NCBI GenBank assembly: GCA_003667255.2
Contig: RCWM02000064.1
Span: 3,359,501-3,423,500, forward strand
Origin: Euschistus heros
Lineage: Eukaryota; Arthropoda; Insecta; Hemiptera; Pentatomidae
Length of the DNA: 64,000 nucleotides
Direction of reading: 5' to 3'
Both the position numbers and the translations under genes were made by a program. The notes beneath the pieces were generated by a model. That model was given only the letters and a program-made list of their open reading frames with translations. It searched no databases and was not told the origin of the DNA. Position 1 is the stretch's first letter; every line of letters starts with the position of its first letter. Shown piece after piece: positions 47,541-58,920 of the stretch.

Positions 47541-50303
47541 GTAGGTTTATTTAATTTATATTACCAATATTGATATTAGAATGAGAGTAGATATGGCTTA
47601 TGATTTTACAGTTGTTTTTTGTAAGCCCCGTGTTAATGGTGGTTTTGAATGGGTTCGTGTCTCAAAACCATGACGTAAATTCATTGTATTAGTTTATATC
47701 ATTATTGATTGTTTCTTATATCTTTCGATTATAGTTGATTAAAAGTGACTCCATTTGGCCATCCATGTTTATCAGGCAGCTTGAACTAGGTATTGACCAT
47801 GCCAATTTTTGGCTGTGTAAAAGTGTTTTGTCTTCATTATTTTCTCATTTTAACTTAAAGTTACTCTGGGTACCTTTAAAAGTGATCTATAAGTTTAGCC
47901 CTAATCCAAAATTACCTTTGCCAATTTCGTATGTCTGATGTCTATGTCTCATTTGGTCAACTCACATTTTTTAGTGGCTTAGTAGTTTTATTTATTTATA
48001 AATCTGTGTCTATTATTTATTTGTGACATTTGCCATGCTCTCTTCGATACAAAACTAATGTCGACATGCAAACCGATATGCTATTAACTAATAAGCCAAC
48101 AGAATGTCTTTTGTCGACTAAGCTTTTCAACATGAAACTCATGTTTTTAGCCTATGTGTATCCATTAAGCACACCATTTATTATCATATATTTGACATTT
48201 AGTTCTAAATTTATGTACTATTGGTTTTGTCTTATAAGCTACAATGTGATACCATTGGTTTCCATGTTAATATCATACTTTCTATGGTATATCGTCAGTA
48301 ACAGTGTATTGGCTATTCAATTCTTGTATGGTTGACAGTCTTTGATTTGGCTGGGTGTTGTCCTCATCTATATCTAGCTGATTTTCATAATACCTGTATA
48401 TATAATCAATAAATAGCAATTCCATGAAAGAAACTGTCATCTTATGTTTTTCACACTGCCATAGGAATACCCTTGGGCGGTTTAGGAATATCTAGTTAAC
48501 TATTGAGCTCTATTGGTTTTTTCAATGTTGTATATCAAACAATAAGTGGTAAAACTTAAACCATTTGTCAAGAATTAATCTTTTTCTGTTGATTACTTCC
48601 TATTCCAATTTTTACTCTCATTGTACCTATTCATATAGTGCATTTTGTCTAGTAGTCGATATATTTAAAAGTATTTCCAGGTCGATAGAGCATGCAGCTG
48701 TCATGCTTGCAATCAAAAGGTACAAAGTAAATACTAATTTATTGTCGTAAGTCATTACTATCATTATAAAAATTTTACCTGTTCTGATTGTAACTATTTA
48801 AGACTGAATGTGTAACTATGTTATAATTTGATTCCATGAGATTAAACACTCATGGTATTGATCTACTATATATTATGCAAACAGAGATTTATAAATTTAT
48901 TTACCGAGTCAACCACTATTGATGTCTTACTAATCGTTACTTAAGTTTTTCGTGCTTATGTAGATTGCGACTAGTGATATATTTATGTTTCAATTTTAAC
49001 ATATTTAATAGTTCATTTTAACTTGTATAAGTTGTTTCGGTGTTAAATGATTCGCGAGCAATATAATAAAAAATTATAAAATATGTGCATGATGAAGAAA
49101 ATTTTTTTAATTTTCAGTACCTTACCCATTATGTTTGACAATAGACAGACCTGACCATTGTTCACTAGAATTATTCAGTTACAGATCACTAATAATTATT
49201 CAATTTATCACTGCTATTGACTTCTACTTATTATGTTAGCTCATGAGGTAAACAAAATCCAAGAGGTTGTATTTTATGGAGATCGTTACTATATCCTTGT
49301 CAATAGACGAGGAATTGATAACAGTAAAGTCTAAAATTAAGTTTTCATCTTTGAATTTTAAAGTTACTCTTAATATGTAGCATGTTTATCAAAAAACACA
49401 ACTATAGTGCTAAGTCAGTTGTAAGTTTAATCAATACTATTAGTAAATTAAGCTGGGGAGAGGTCATGCCATTGTTGATGTCACTGATAGGTGATCTGCT
49501 TATTGCTATATCAATTCGTCATCTGGTGCAGATTGATATTCGATCAGAACAAATATATTTAAACTGATTTTTATTCTCATATTGTTCTTTTAAATATCCA
49601 CATGAAGCGAGCTTGGTTAATTTGGATTATTGACATCGGTATCATGAAGTATCTAGTAATGTGAATCGAGGAAAATATTTGCTTGATCACACAAAATATT
49701 GATATTGTTATATGTAATTTAGTTTCTTACAAATATATTGAAATACTAGTGTCACCCGTCGCGGCTCCATTCCCTCTCATAAGTAAAGAACTTAGATAAT
49801 TTTAACTAATAATTTAAGTTTTATTTGTTTATTGATATAAATCTTATATTAATATGTAACGGCTTTTATGCAATTAAGCATAATTCTTTCAATGATATTT
49901 TCATGCATAGCAGTAATTTTTAACTTGGTTAAAATTGCACCTATTGAGTGTTTAAAGATTACGAAAAGCATAATTAGACATCCAATTTTTAATTTTAATG
50001 TAATGAGTTGGTAATCCAGATGGACAGAGACTATTAAGAATACTCTTGTGAATAATGGACTTGTATTATCAATGCTTGTAACAGGCCCAAGAATCATATT
50101 TTTACACTTAATATCGAACAGCAATGGATCGACATTTTTATTTGGTAATAATTTTTTTTCAGCAGAAATAATTCTATCGATTTTACCTTTTAATGGTTTT
50201 CAATTTCTAACCATAAAAGATTGTCGAACCCAGTTTCTACTACTTGATATTGTATATTTAAATTTTTACTATTGTAAATTTTATTACTGCTAAACATTCC
50301 TAG
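47541..50303. other. Intron 1 (5' part), no element recognised
   Basis: AT-rich with several 60-100 codon open frames lacking domain features. No splice-bounded exon of the phase-1 type was found here. Confidence 0.45.
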
Positions 50304-50490
50304 AACTATGAAAATGATTTGGAGTCCTAAATTTTTAAAATTTAGGGGTTCAGTAGACCCCCATTTTTTACCATCTTAAAAAATCCTAAGGTCTCTTGCG
50401 GCTAACCACTACACCACAGGTGACCCCAACTATGAAAATGATTTGGTTAAAATTTGGGTTCAGTAGTTTTACCATCTTAAACTCATTGCG
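50304..50490. repeat. Short tandem duplication around a tRNA-like segment
   Basis: AACTATGAAAATGATTTGG at 50304-50322 recurs at 50428-50446, and similarity continues (TAAAATTT..GGGTTCAGTAG..TTTACCATCTTAAA). Between the copies, the minus strand of 50388-50427 reads TGTGGTGTAGTGGTTAGC, an A-box-like tRNA/SINE head. This may be a SINE fragment caught in a duplication. Confidence 0.6.
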
Positions 50491-51732
50491 GAATGGTGCT
50501 AAGTATGTATTGGTCGAATTTCAAACTTCTGGGATCTTCATGCCACGCCACTTATTTAAATCTTTTTTTAATAATTTAGTTCAATATAAGTAAATGTTAT
50601 TATCAATTTCAAGCTCTACCACGCATACCTTTGTAACCTCTCATGTAGAATAGTGCTCGCTATATTGGTTTGAACATTAAAGGCATGTATGCCTAATTTT
50701 TTTAATTGTTGAGGCTTTTTGACACGCTATAGCTCTGTTGGTGCTACTCAGATCGAAAATTTGATGCCAGTTTCACTGTCAGAAATTTCATGGAGAGTAT
50801 TTTTTGTTTTATATCATTTGTCGCTAAAACCTTACTGTTTAGGAGCTATATTGATTTGATTGAACATTTGAAACCGTCTCATTTTCTCTTATTTTTGTTT
50901 ATTTGGAATCATTGATTGTTGATTTAATTTAAATAATTTGATCCTTTTAATTCTAAAATGTAAATTCGGAAAATCAGTAGATTATAGATAGACATATCCA
51001 TTATCTATTGTTTTTCCCAGTCAGGGAGAAATTGAGTTGTAATTTATAAGTTACAGCTGTGTCAAGATAAGTGCCAAAAGTCATTGTCATTTTTTTCATG
51101 ATCTAATAATTTCTTTCGTCTATGACTAAGTTTTACTGCTGTTGATTATGTTAAGACTTTTAATTTGATAAGTGATTGTGATTTCAATTTCATTGTTTAT
51201 TATTAAAGCCAATGAATGTCTTCTTGGAAGACTTATATAATTGAACACGAAAGGTGTTTGTATCTTCTATATCTACGTGTATATTTATATTATAACTATC
51301 TAAATACTTAAGGAAAAGATAAATAATCTTACGTTTTGTCCAATTTACAATAATCATCCAAGGCTTCTAAAAAAATAAAAAAATGGCTTTGTAACGTTCT
51401 AATTTCAGTTGTGTTTTGATCGTTATAATTTATATAATCCATATGGTCATTTAAAGTTTTTATTTCATGTCATTTAATTAATAATTCAGCTCATGTCCTT
51501 GTTATATTTTGCTATAAAGTTATAAATAACATTAAATAGATTAATAATATATATCGTGAAATGACTATTTAGCAAATGAAAATGAAAAAAATTGCAGCCA
51601 TTAGTATAAGTTACAATATTTTGTACAATTATTTTTTTAATTTTTCTGTAAATTATTCTAAAATACATAACATTGGCAAACTAAACAATATTGATTGAGA
51701 AACAGTATGCATTTTATTTATTTAAGAATTGG
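50491..51732. other. Intronic, nothing recognised
   Basis: AT-rich DNA without coding or element signatures. Confidence 0.4.
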
Positions 51733-51840
51733 TCTGTGTGTGTATGTGTGGTGGTGTGCCTGTGCCTGTGCGGGTGTGTGTGCACGTGCGTGTTTGTGAG
51801 TTTGTGCGTGGGTGCATGCGTGCATACTCACACACTTATA
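51733..51840. repeat. GT-rich imperfect microsatellite
   Basis: Alternating purine-pyrimidine GT/GC runs interrupted by GGTG, TGCA and TGCG. This is a potential Z-DNA-forming tract. Confidence 0.9.
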
Positions 51841-52084
51841 CAGCAACTTACAAAATTGATAAAATTGTATATCATTGGAGATAGATCACATGTTTTTATC
51901 ATTTGATATTAATTAAATTTCATGATCATTATTCCTGAGATATTACCTAGGAGTAGAAAAAACAAAAAAATTAATAAAAGATTTTTATTTATTTTAAGAA
52001 AAATATAGTTTAAATTTGTTTACAATTGATCAATATTATGAGTTTACAAATTACAATAATTTTAATATTATGCCAGCCTCTTGC

Positions 52085-52690
52085 TATTTATTACAATGTG
52101 GGTGGACCCTTCTTGGCATACTTTCTACCAACTAATCACATTGTTTCCATTGGTTACAAAATTGTCCACACTATTGCTGCATGCTACATGCTGTTCCTTG
52201 AAGCATTGAAATCAATGACATATTTCTTTAGCTGGGCCCAGAGATTCTTAATCGGATTTTAATTTGGGAACTGTGCTGGTCATTCCGACAAATTAAACCT
52301 TGTTAAGCCCTGTTTTTGTCACACATCTTTTAAGGTCTCCAATGCTTCCTTTCAATCTATGCTTTAAAACCTTGTAGTCGACTGCAGTCAATTCCTACCC
52401 CTTTTGACTTCAAGCTATTTCTCATCATATCCGAATCTATTAATTTTAGTTTTGTCAGACCATACAACATTTGACCCATCATTTTTTCTGTAGTGATTAT
52501 ATTTTTTCGGCATGGCTAATATTAGTTTTCTATGACTATTTGTTAATAGTGGCTTTTTAACCTTTGTTCTTCCTAACATGTGAGCTTCTACTAAGACTTC
52601 TTTTCCAGCACTGGTGCCGATCTTATCAAACTGCCTAACCTTTTCTTGTACTTAAACTAAATCATCCTTTCCTGACCCAATTAAATGTAT
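52085..52690 (-). pseudogene. Degenerate Tc1-like transposase
   Basis: Minus-strand reading from about 52690: K-P-L-L-T-N-S-H-R-K-L-I-L-A, then V-V-W-S-D-K-T-K-I-N-R-F-G (region of the first catalytic Asp, usually WSDETK). Near 52260-52200 there is P-A-Q-F-P-N-x-N-P-I-K-N-L-W (usually P-A-Q-S-P-D-L-N-P-I-E-N-L-W). The third catalytic residue region is damaged and the middle is largely lost. No terminal repeats found. A different, older copy than the Tc1 at 12219. Confidence 0.75.
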
Positions 52691-53195
52691 ACACTGTACT
52701 TAAATATATCATCAGATTTTTGTCTTATGGCCTTTATGTTTTTCAATTCTTCTCAAATGGATTGCGTTCTTTTTTTTAATGGTACTTCTTTCCCTTACTG
52801 AGCATCTGTGTTTTTTACTTGAAGGGCGATGGGAAGCTCTTTTACTATAGTTAACTCATTTACCTTTCGAATTTTTTCAGCAATCGGATATATAAAGTTT
52901 ACAATGCAGGTAGAAAAAAATATTACAATAAAAAAAAACAAAGTTGTGAAATAGGTATTGACAAACAAAATATGGGGATTAGGACAAATGCTTGATATTG
53001 CTACAAACATTCGATCGAGTTTTAATTTCCTTAATCTTTCATTCGAAAAAAATTCCTCAAAGGTAACAATGTTATCTTTATCATTTTTGGTATAGACTAA
53101 AAAAAAATATATATTTTTCATTTATATTTTTTAAGTGTTCTTTATTTCATGTAAATAATTTGCAAAAGTTGTGAAGAAGTTATTTCTTTTTTCAG

Positions 53196-53267
53196 ATTCT
53201 ATTTTACCCACAGTGGTTAAAGGACAAATTAAGAAAGAAATAAAAGAAGAACCTGATTTTTCTACTT
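53196..53267 (+). CDS. Internal exon 2 (72 bp) of the phase-1 gene
   Basis: Acceptor TTTCTTTTTTCAG ends at 53195 and donor GTGAGT starts at 53268. The 72 bp enter after one base of a codon and leave after one base, and read S-I-L-P-T-V-V-K-G-Q-I-K-K-E-I-K-E-E-P-D-F-S-T. I-K-K-E and I-K-E-E both fit the psi-K-x-E SUMO-attachment consensus. Acidic/Lys stretches of this style are common N-terminal to zinc fingers in insect transcription factors. The gene family is inferred, since no zinc finger lies in the window. Confidence 0.7.
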
Positions 53268-53514
53268 GTGAGTGTATCTTATGTTTGTGTACATATTCCT
53301 TGTAAATATTTTCTTTCATAATTTACTCTTCTTGATGATTTTTAAGATTGATCACTCAATTCTTTTTTAAAATAGTAGTAAATTTCAATTTTCATTGAAA
53401 AAATAAAAAATAATCTGTATCATTTCATTTCTGATTCAGTACTTAGTTAAGGATGTACTATTCCTGGGCCACTCACTGGTTGTGATAGGAAGAGATTTGG
53501 TCAGATCTCAATCT

Positions 53515-53712
53515 CAATCACTTGAGTTTTCCCCCAACTAAGGTTATCCACATTATCGAGGCTGGGTGTGCCCTATGAGGGCCTTCCGACCATGAAGTCG
53601 AACCTTGGCCAAAATAACAGAAAATAAGTTTTCTGACTTCGTCATACTCGAACTTGGGCGGGGGAGTTTGGCTGTCAAGTGCCTTACCCACTGAGCTATC
53701 GTGTCTCCCAAT
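53515..53712 (-). mobile_element. tRNA-derived SINE
   Basis: From 53712 downward the minus strand reads GGGAGACACGATAGCTCAGT, and GGGTAAGGC follows. TAGCTCAGTGGGTAAGG is a near-perfect pol III A box. AAGTTCGAGTATG, about 40 bases on, is the B box. A body of about 130 bp follows, with no tRNA 3' half. An open frame through it is accidental. Confidence 0.8.
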
Positions 53713-53944
53713 CATCTTATAAAAAAGTTTACAGATAAGGAAGATGAATGAAATAGAGTAGTGTGGTTGATAAGGGAAAAAAATAAGAAAAAAAAATAAA
53801 TACTACATCAGAAGATTAGCTGCCTAGGTTGATGGTCAGACTGGAAGATGATAGGGAAGAAAGCTGAAGACTTAATATCTCTGAATGTGTGAAGGTAAAG
53901 GAGTAATGTAACAAATAGAAAAAAAACAGATGTTGAAAATTATA

Positions 53945-55535
53945 CAGGGTGTCCCGAATTTCAATGGCAAAACTTCAGGAACTTATAGGGGACCGAAAAA
54001 CTAAGACAAAAAGTCCTTTTGAGATTTGCTCGTTTTTGCTTAGTTTTAGAGAAAATCACAAAAAAAAAAAAAAAATAAATAAAAATGTTACAGGTAGTGA
54101 ATATTACCTTTCAAAGTTTGTCAGGCTAGGCAGTGAGATATGTTAACACTTAATGTTATCCTTTACATTCTTTTATTTGTTTACATTTTGGCTTCCTTCT
54201 AGGATTATAATTCCTAAATCAGTCTTCAGTGAGTTACTCAGATATTTTTGTGTGAATAGCATCAGCCACAATGCTGCATACATATTCTTATGTTGAATAC
54301 GCTGATATGATTTTTATGTATGGTTTCTGTAACGGTAATGCTTTAGAAGCAGTGCGGGAGTATGCGTGCCAATTTCCAAATAGAAGAGTGCCTAATCGAC
54401 GAGTCTTTTCGTTAACTTTTAGTAGACTATGAGAGACTGGGTCATTCTTAATATGTAATGAAGGCGACCAATTCCAGGCAGCAATAAGAGCAGATTATCA
54501 GAGAAGAGATTGTTTCCAACGTCACTTCGATAACAATCCTGAGACTAGCATCCGAAGAGCATCTGCTGCATTAGCAATATCGCGGCAAGCAATATGGCGA
54601 ACTTTAAAAGGTGATAATCGCTACCCATACCATCTTCAAAAAGTTCAGAATTTATACCTCAAGATTATGTCAAGAGTAACTGTTTAGTAACTGTTTCTTG
54701 ACAAAGTTCGCGATGATAATTTATTTCCATTAAAAATTATATGGACCTATGAAGCTACCTTTACAAGAGGAGGAATTGTTAATCAAAGAAATTATCATGT
54801 ATGGGCTCTTGAAAATCCCAGAGCTATTAGAGAGAATAGGTTTTAGCATGAATTTGCTATTAACATTTGGCTTGGAATTTGGAACGGATTACTGGTGGGA
54901 CCATATTTTTTACCTGGAAGATTGAATGGTATCACATTTACACATTTTTTGGAGAACGACTTTTCTAATTATTTAGATGACATTCCCTTACAGCAGCGTA
55001 TTGAAATGTGGTTCCAACTCGATGGATGTCCAGCTCATTATAGCAGAGTTGGTCAAGCTTGGCTGGATATAAATTATCCACAACGATGGATTGGACGTGG
55101 AGGAGTAGTACCTTGGCCACCCAGATCACCTGATATGACACCCATGGATTTCTTCGTATGGGGAACCTTGAAGCAGAAAGTTTATTCGGTGTCAATCAAC
55201 TCAAGAGAGCAAATAAGAGACCGAATCATAGATGCAGTGCACCAAATATCATAAGAACAATGTTTAGCTGCAATTTATCAAGTGAGTGCTAGATGTAATG
55301 CTTGCATTGGTGCTAGAGGACAACATTTTGAGCAATGTTTACATTAAAAATAACATAACATAAATATAAATGTAAATAAATAAGTATAAAAATGAAAACT
55401 TGTTTTGTTTCTTTTTTTTTGCGATTTTCTCTAAAACTAAGCAAAAACGAGCAAATCTCTAAAGGACTTTTTGTCTTAGTTTTTCGGTCCCCTATAAGTT
55501 CCTGAAGTTTTGCCATTTAAATTCAGGACACCCTG
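53945..55535 (+). mobile_element. Mariner-family (DD41D, rosa-like) transposon with intact terminal repeats
   Basis: TATA flanks both ends (53941-53944, 55536-55539), and the element begins CAGGGTGTCC and ends GGACACCCTG. Inverted repeats of about 115 bp are nearly identical over TTCAGGAACTTATAGGGGAC, CTAAGACAAAAAGTCC and TTTGCTTAGTTTTAGAGAAA. Length 1,591 bp is complete for the family. High TIR identity indicates a relatively young insertion in intron 2 of the plus-strand gene. Confidence 0.9.
54261..55254 (+). pseudogene. DD41D mariner transposase, inactivated
   Basis: Frames begin near 54271 (M-L-H-T-Y-S-Y-V-E-Y) with F-P-N-R-R-V-P-N-R-R helix-turn-helix features. A-S-A-A-L-A-I-S-R-Q-A-I-W-R follows (DNA-binding part). 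The first catalytic motif reads W-T-Y-E-A-T-F, where Asp is expected at the Tyr (TAT for GAT). The frame 54895-55254 has Q-L-D-G-C-P-A-H-Y (second Asp), W-I-G-R-G-G and P-P-R-S-P-D-M-T-P-M-D-F-F (third Asp), with 41 residues between the last two Asp. Stops near 54430, 54685 and 54844. IS630/Tc1/mariner cut-and-paste enzyme, now dead. Confidence 0.85.
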
Positions 55536-55539
55536 TATA

Positions 55540-56061
55540 AAAGAAAAAGAACTCTTTTATAATGATTTATATAAAACAATGTAGTTTTTTCTTCCATGGA
55601 TACCATGGAACATGGATACGACATGTTTGACCTATCAGAGTAGAAACTGGTATTGATGGTGGGAACTATTCCTGCAAGTGGGCCTTTAGATCTTTTTTGC
55701 TAACCCCTAATGGTTCACAAGAAGTTGTCGTCCAATCCTACCTAGATTTATTTTCTGGCACGACCAAAATATAAATAAATCCCCAGCTCATTCCATCCTC
55801 CGTTATCATAACTAATCATTCTGTTCCCCTAAAATAACACTTTGTTGTTATTTTTTAAAGTTACACTTTACTTATAGTACTCTTAGAAAATTCAATTTAT
55901 TACAGCAAAACTTACAATATATTTATTCTTAATAAATGTTATTGTTGAGAACCTTTAATGTCGGTATGACGCTGTTCGCTTTATATATGTAATTTTCTTC
56001 TGGTATCTTTGAAATTAAACATTTTTTATTTTTTAATTGATGGATCTTTTTTTTCTTTCAG
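55540..56061. other. Intronic, no element recognised
   Basis: AT-rich. It contains a small palindrome TCCATGGATACCATGGA near 55593. Confidence 0.4.
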
Positions 56062-56106
56062 ATGTAAACAATCCAAGACATGCAGTTGTAGAGGATAAGA
56101 TTGAAT
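56062..56106 (+). CDS. Internal exon 3 (45 bp) of the phase-1 gene
   Basis: Acceptor TTTTTTCTTTCAG to 56061; donor GTAAGT at 56107. Phase 1 in and out, reading V-N-N-P-R-H-A-V-V-E-D-K-I-E after the shared first codon. No stop in the used frame. The neighbouring exon lies only 110 bp downstream. Confidence 0.6.
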
Positions 56107-56216
56107 GTAAGTTTTATGTCGATTTTTTTTTTCTTATATTTATTATTCTTATAGCCTAAGTTCTATATATTAGTAGGATATTGTTGATTACAGTAGACTG
56201 TGTTGGTTTGTTACAG

Positions 56217-56258
56217 ATGTGGTTGACCTCCAGAAAGAAAAGGTTCTTCTGGTTGAAG
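56217..56258 (+). CDS. Internal exon 4 (42 bp) of the phase-1 gene
   Basis: Acceptor GTTTGTTACAG to 56216; donor GTTAGT at 56259 (a weaker donor). Phase 1 in and out, reading V-V-D-L-Q-K-E-K-V-L-L-V-E. It starts like exon 3, with ATGT after the acceptor. Confidence 0.6.
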
Positions 56259-56431
56259 GTTAGTCATTTAGAAACATTGCATTTAGTTATTTTTCATTAC
56301 AGTTTATATTTGTGACATCTGTTAGTTCTAAGATACACATATATTTTATTGGGTTGTCACATGTATGTTCAGTTGTTTTTATTTAACTTTTTCATCTTCA
56401 TCACAAATACACAGTAGCGATGTTAAGAGCA

Positions 56432-56468
56432 GTGGAGGACTTTTGTCATCCACACAACCACTCGAGGG
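56432..56468. mobile_element. Solo piggyBac-type terminus
   Basis: GTCATCCACACAACCACTCGAGGG followed by TTAA (56469-56472) matches the right end of the element 37135-38460. No partner end was found upstream within 400 bp. Confidence 0.65.
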
Positions 56469-56511
56469 TTAACGGTATCGGAATGAATATAATTTATAAT
56501 TAACACGTTAA

Positions 56512-57663
56512 CTGCGATACATGTCTCCGGGGACATTTTATGGAGTACCACCCTCCAGTGCGGCAAAAAAAAAAAAAGTTCATAAAGCTCGGAAATGTTT
56601 TTGAAATAACTTTATTATGCATGGTTGTTGACTGTTTCGGCTCCTACAATCGTAAAGTATGATTTTTCAAATTGATGTCCCTGGAGGTATGTACTACATA
56701 GTGGTTTATAGAGGTGACCACGATGCGGTACATGTTTCCGGGGACATGTACGGACATAAAATAGTATCGTAAAGTCATATTTGAAGTCTTATTCATTACC
56801 ACTGTTGTGAATTCATGGCTGATCTACAACCAACTAGTAACAAGTTTGCAATCATTTACTTTTGAGGATCTTTTTGAAAGTATGGTTTTCTTCAGTATCA
56901 TGGAAAATATTCCTCCCACAATCAATGGAAACATGCAGTGAAAGAAACAATCTAATAATTCCTCTGGTCTGGGAAAAAAGAAAAGGCACGTATGTCGTGG
57001 CTATTACGCAAAACTGAGGAAGACAATTTCAAGTAGAGAAGCGGATAAACGTGCTAGGCACGTCACCAGTTATTGTAGTAGATGTCCTGGTGAGCCAGGT
57101 TGTTGCCTTGAATGTAAAATAATTTCACTTCATTTAACATTCATATCTTAGAAATTTGAAATTATTTTTTCAAAAAATATTATTTATGTCTTTTGTTATT
57201 TGCAATTTAGTGAATTAGTGAATATTAAATTTAACCTTTGTCGTTGTTTGCTTTAAAAAAAACCATAATAATAGGTTGTTATATTTTCATAGAAAAGATT
57301 TGGATCAGTGTTCCAGTTAATAACTATTCGTAAAAATAAGAATATAATAAATGTCTAAATCCTGATATGTACTTTTTCGCTAATAAAGTGTAATTTATAA
57401 TTTCAATTGTTTTAACTCCATCCTTAGTCATTAGATTCGCCTCCTACTATGACATAAGTTTCATCTACGATTCCTGTAACAGTCTAGAAAAAATAAATAT
57501 TAGTGGACCATTCCTGATAGCAGAGTAAATTTTTTTTTTATGTAACATTTTGTTTAAGTACATGTCCCTGGGTACATGTAACGCACTGGGAGGAGTGACA
57601 CATACATGTCCCCGGGGACATGTACCGCACAGATTGGGAGGTAACCTGAAATCCATCCCGCAG
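56512..57663 (+). mobile_element. piggyBac-type element, internally deleted, with CCCCGGGG palindromes
   Basis: TTAA at 56508-56511 and 57664-57667; ends CTGCG..CGCAG. Subterminal ACATGTCCCCGGGGACATGT-type words occur at about 56519, 56733, 57563 and 57604. At 56930-57112 the plus strand encodes a decayed transposase tail with K-K-K-R-H-V-C-R-G-Y-Y, V-T-S-Y-C-S-R-C-P-G-E-P-G-C-C-L-E-C-K, the Cys-rich piggyBac C-terminus. The catalytic core is gone. Family differs from 37135-38460 by end sequence. Confidence 0.8.
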
Positions 57664-57667
57664 TTAA

Positions 57668-58376
57668 CATGTTAAGGATCGATAAATATGCTGGATCTTG
57701 TTCATATGTTACTGGCTTCAGCACCTATTCATTAGTGTTCTTTATGTTGCTACCATATTTGGTCTTCTGTGTGCTGAAGAAGACCCCTAAAAATTCTATT
57801 GATTATCTGTATACATTTTGCCTTAAGAGTTAATACCTTAATTTCACCAGCACTCATCTTAATTAGCTTAATAACATGATCGGTGACAGTCTAGAGCTTA
57901 TTACTGTCACAGATTATGGAAATTTTATTTTGTACCCAGTATATATAATCCATCTATTTTTGTATCAGTTTGGGAACTACCCTTTTCAACTCAGAATCTG
58001 CATTAAATTTTGAGTGGTGTTGATGTATATCATAGCTGAATGCAGATTTGGATCAATCAATAATTATTACTTAGACATCACTTACATCATTCGTGAAATA
58101 AAGATCGTAAATAAGGAAGAAATACAACAGCTCTAAGCTTGTGGCATAAGATTAGTATGACTTATGACTGCACTGAACTAAAAACCTAGTGATGCCTGCT
58201 TAAAGACTAATGTGCTTATGCTATGGCTGTAAAAAATATAGCCTACTAAGCACTGATTGTGAGGTGAAGAAGATGGCTAGTCAAGTATAGAGAAAATTGG
58301 GATCTATTTCTTCTTCCTGGTGCATAAAAACTTTGTCATAATATCTTTTTGCAATACTTCACCTTTCACAATTAAA

Positions 58377-58379
<3 letters not shown>
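57668..58379. other. Intronic, nothing recognised
   Basis: AT-rich without element ends or coding signatures. Confidence 0.4.

Positions 58380-58412
<33 letters not shown>
58380..58412. repeat. (AT)n microsatellite
   Basis: About 16 AT repeats. Confidence 0.95.
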
Positions 58413-58414
<2 letters not shown>

Positions 58415-58718
58415 GCTACTGATACAAGATGGCTAAATTATTTTTACAAGATATCAATTTACTTTATGACTTAAGTAGTTGTAGTTAAGTACAAGTTGTG
58501 ATTTATATATATATATAAAAACTCAACCAATGTGTAAAACACTATATTGCTAGGATAAAGTTGACACTGAATAGTACAATTTTGGTAACCGTATGTGTAG
58601 GTTAACCTTATATAGTTATATGGCTACTGATGCAAGATGGCTACATTATTTTAACAAGAAATCAATTTACTTTGTCGCATATGACTTGCTCTGTAGTTAA
58701 GTACAAGTTGTAATTAAA
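58411..58718. repeat. Two diverged copies of a 100-bp unit, 207 bp apart
   Basis: TGGCTACTGATACAAGATGG..ATCAATTTACTTT..GTAGTTAAGTACAAGTTGT at 58412-58507 recurs at 58620-58715 with about 12 differences and a small insertion. The second copy ends 30 bp before the acceptor of exon 5. Confidence 0.8.
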
Positions 58719-58748
58719 ATAATTTTTTGGTTTCTGTCCTTATTTTAG

Positions 58749-58844
58749 ATCACTTCATGGCATCTAAAGTGATAATAAAGCAAGAAGTTTTTGAAGAAGA
58801 GGAGAGCCTAGTTGAAGACAATTTCTTTGATGAAAGATTAAATT
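58749..58844 (+). CDS. Internal exon 5 (96 bp) of the phase-1 gene
   Basis: Acceptor TGTCCTTATTTTAG to 58748; donor GTGAGT at 58845. Phase 1 in and out. It reads H-F-M-A-S-K-V-I-I-K-Q-E-V-F-E-E-E-E-S-L and then E-D-N-F-F-D-E-R-L-N. I-I-K-Q-E is a psi-K-x-E motif in an acidic setting. A 35-base A tract and a mariner-type element lie immediately downstream. Confidence 0.7.
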
Positions 58845-58860
58845 GTGAGTATTATTTGCC

Positions 58861-58893
<33 letters not shown>

Positions 58894-58920
58894 CGAGGTG
58901 TGCCCATATATATATACACA

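Noticed and set aside
48660..48735. Possible additional exon ending AAAAG/GTACAA
   Set aside because: Wrong phase pattern and no coding character compared with the five accepted exons.
52026..52262. Hydrophobic 78-codon plus-strand frame
   Set aside because: It is the complement of the decayed Tc1 transposase read on the minus strand.
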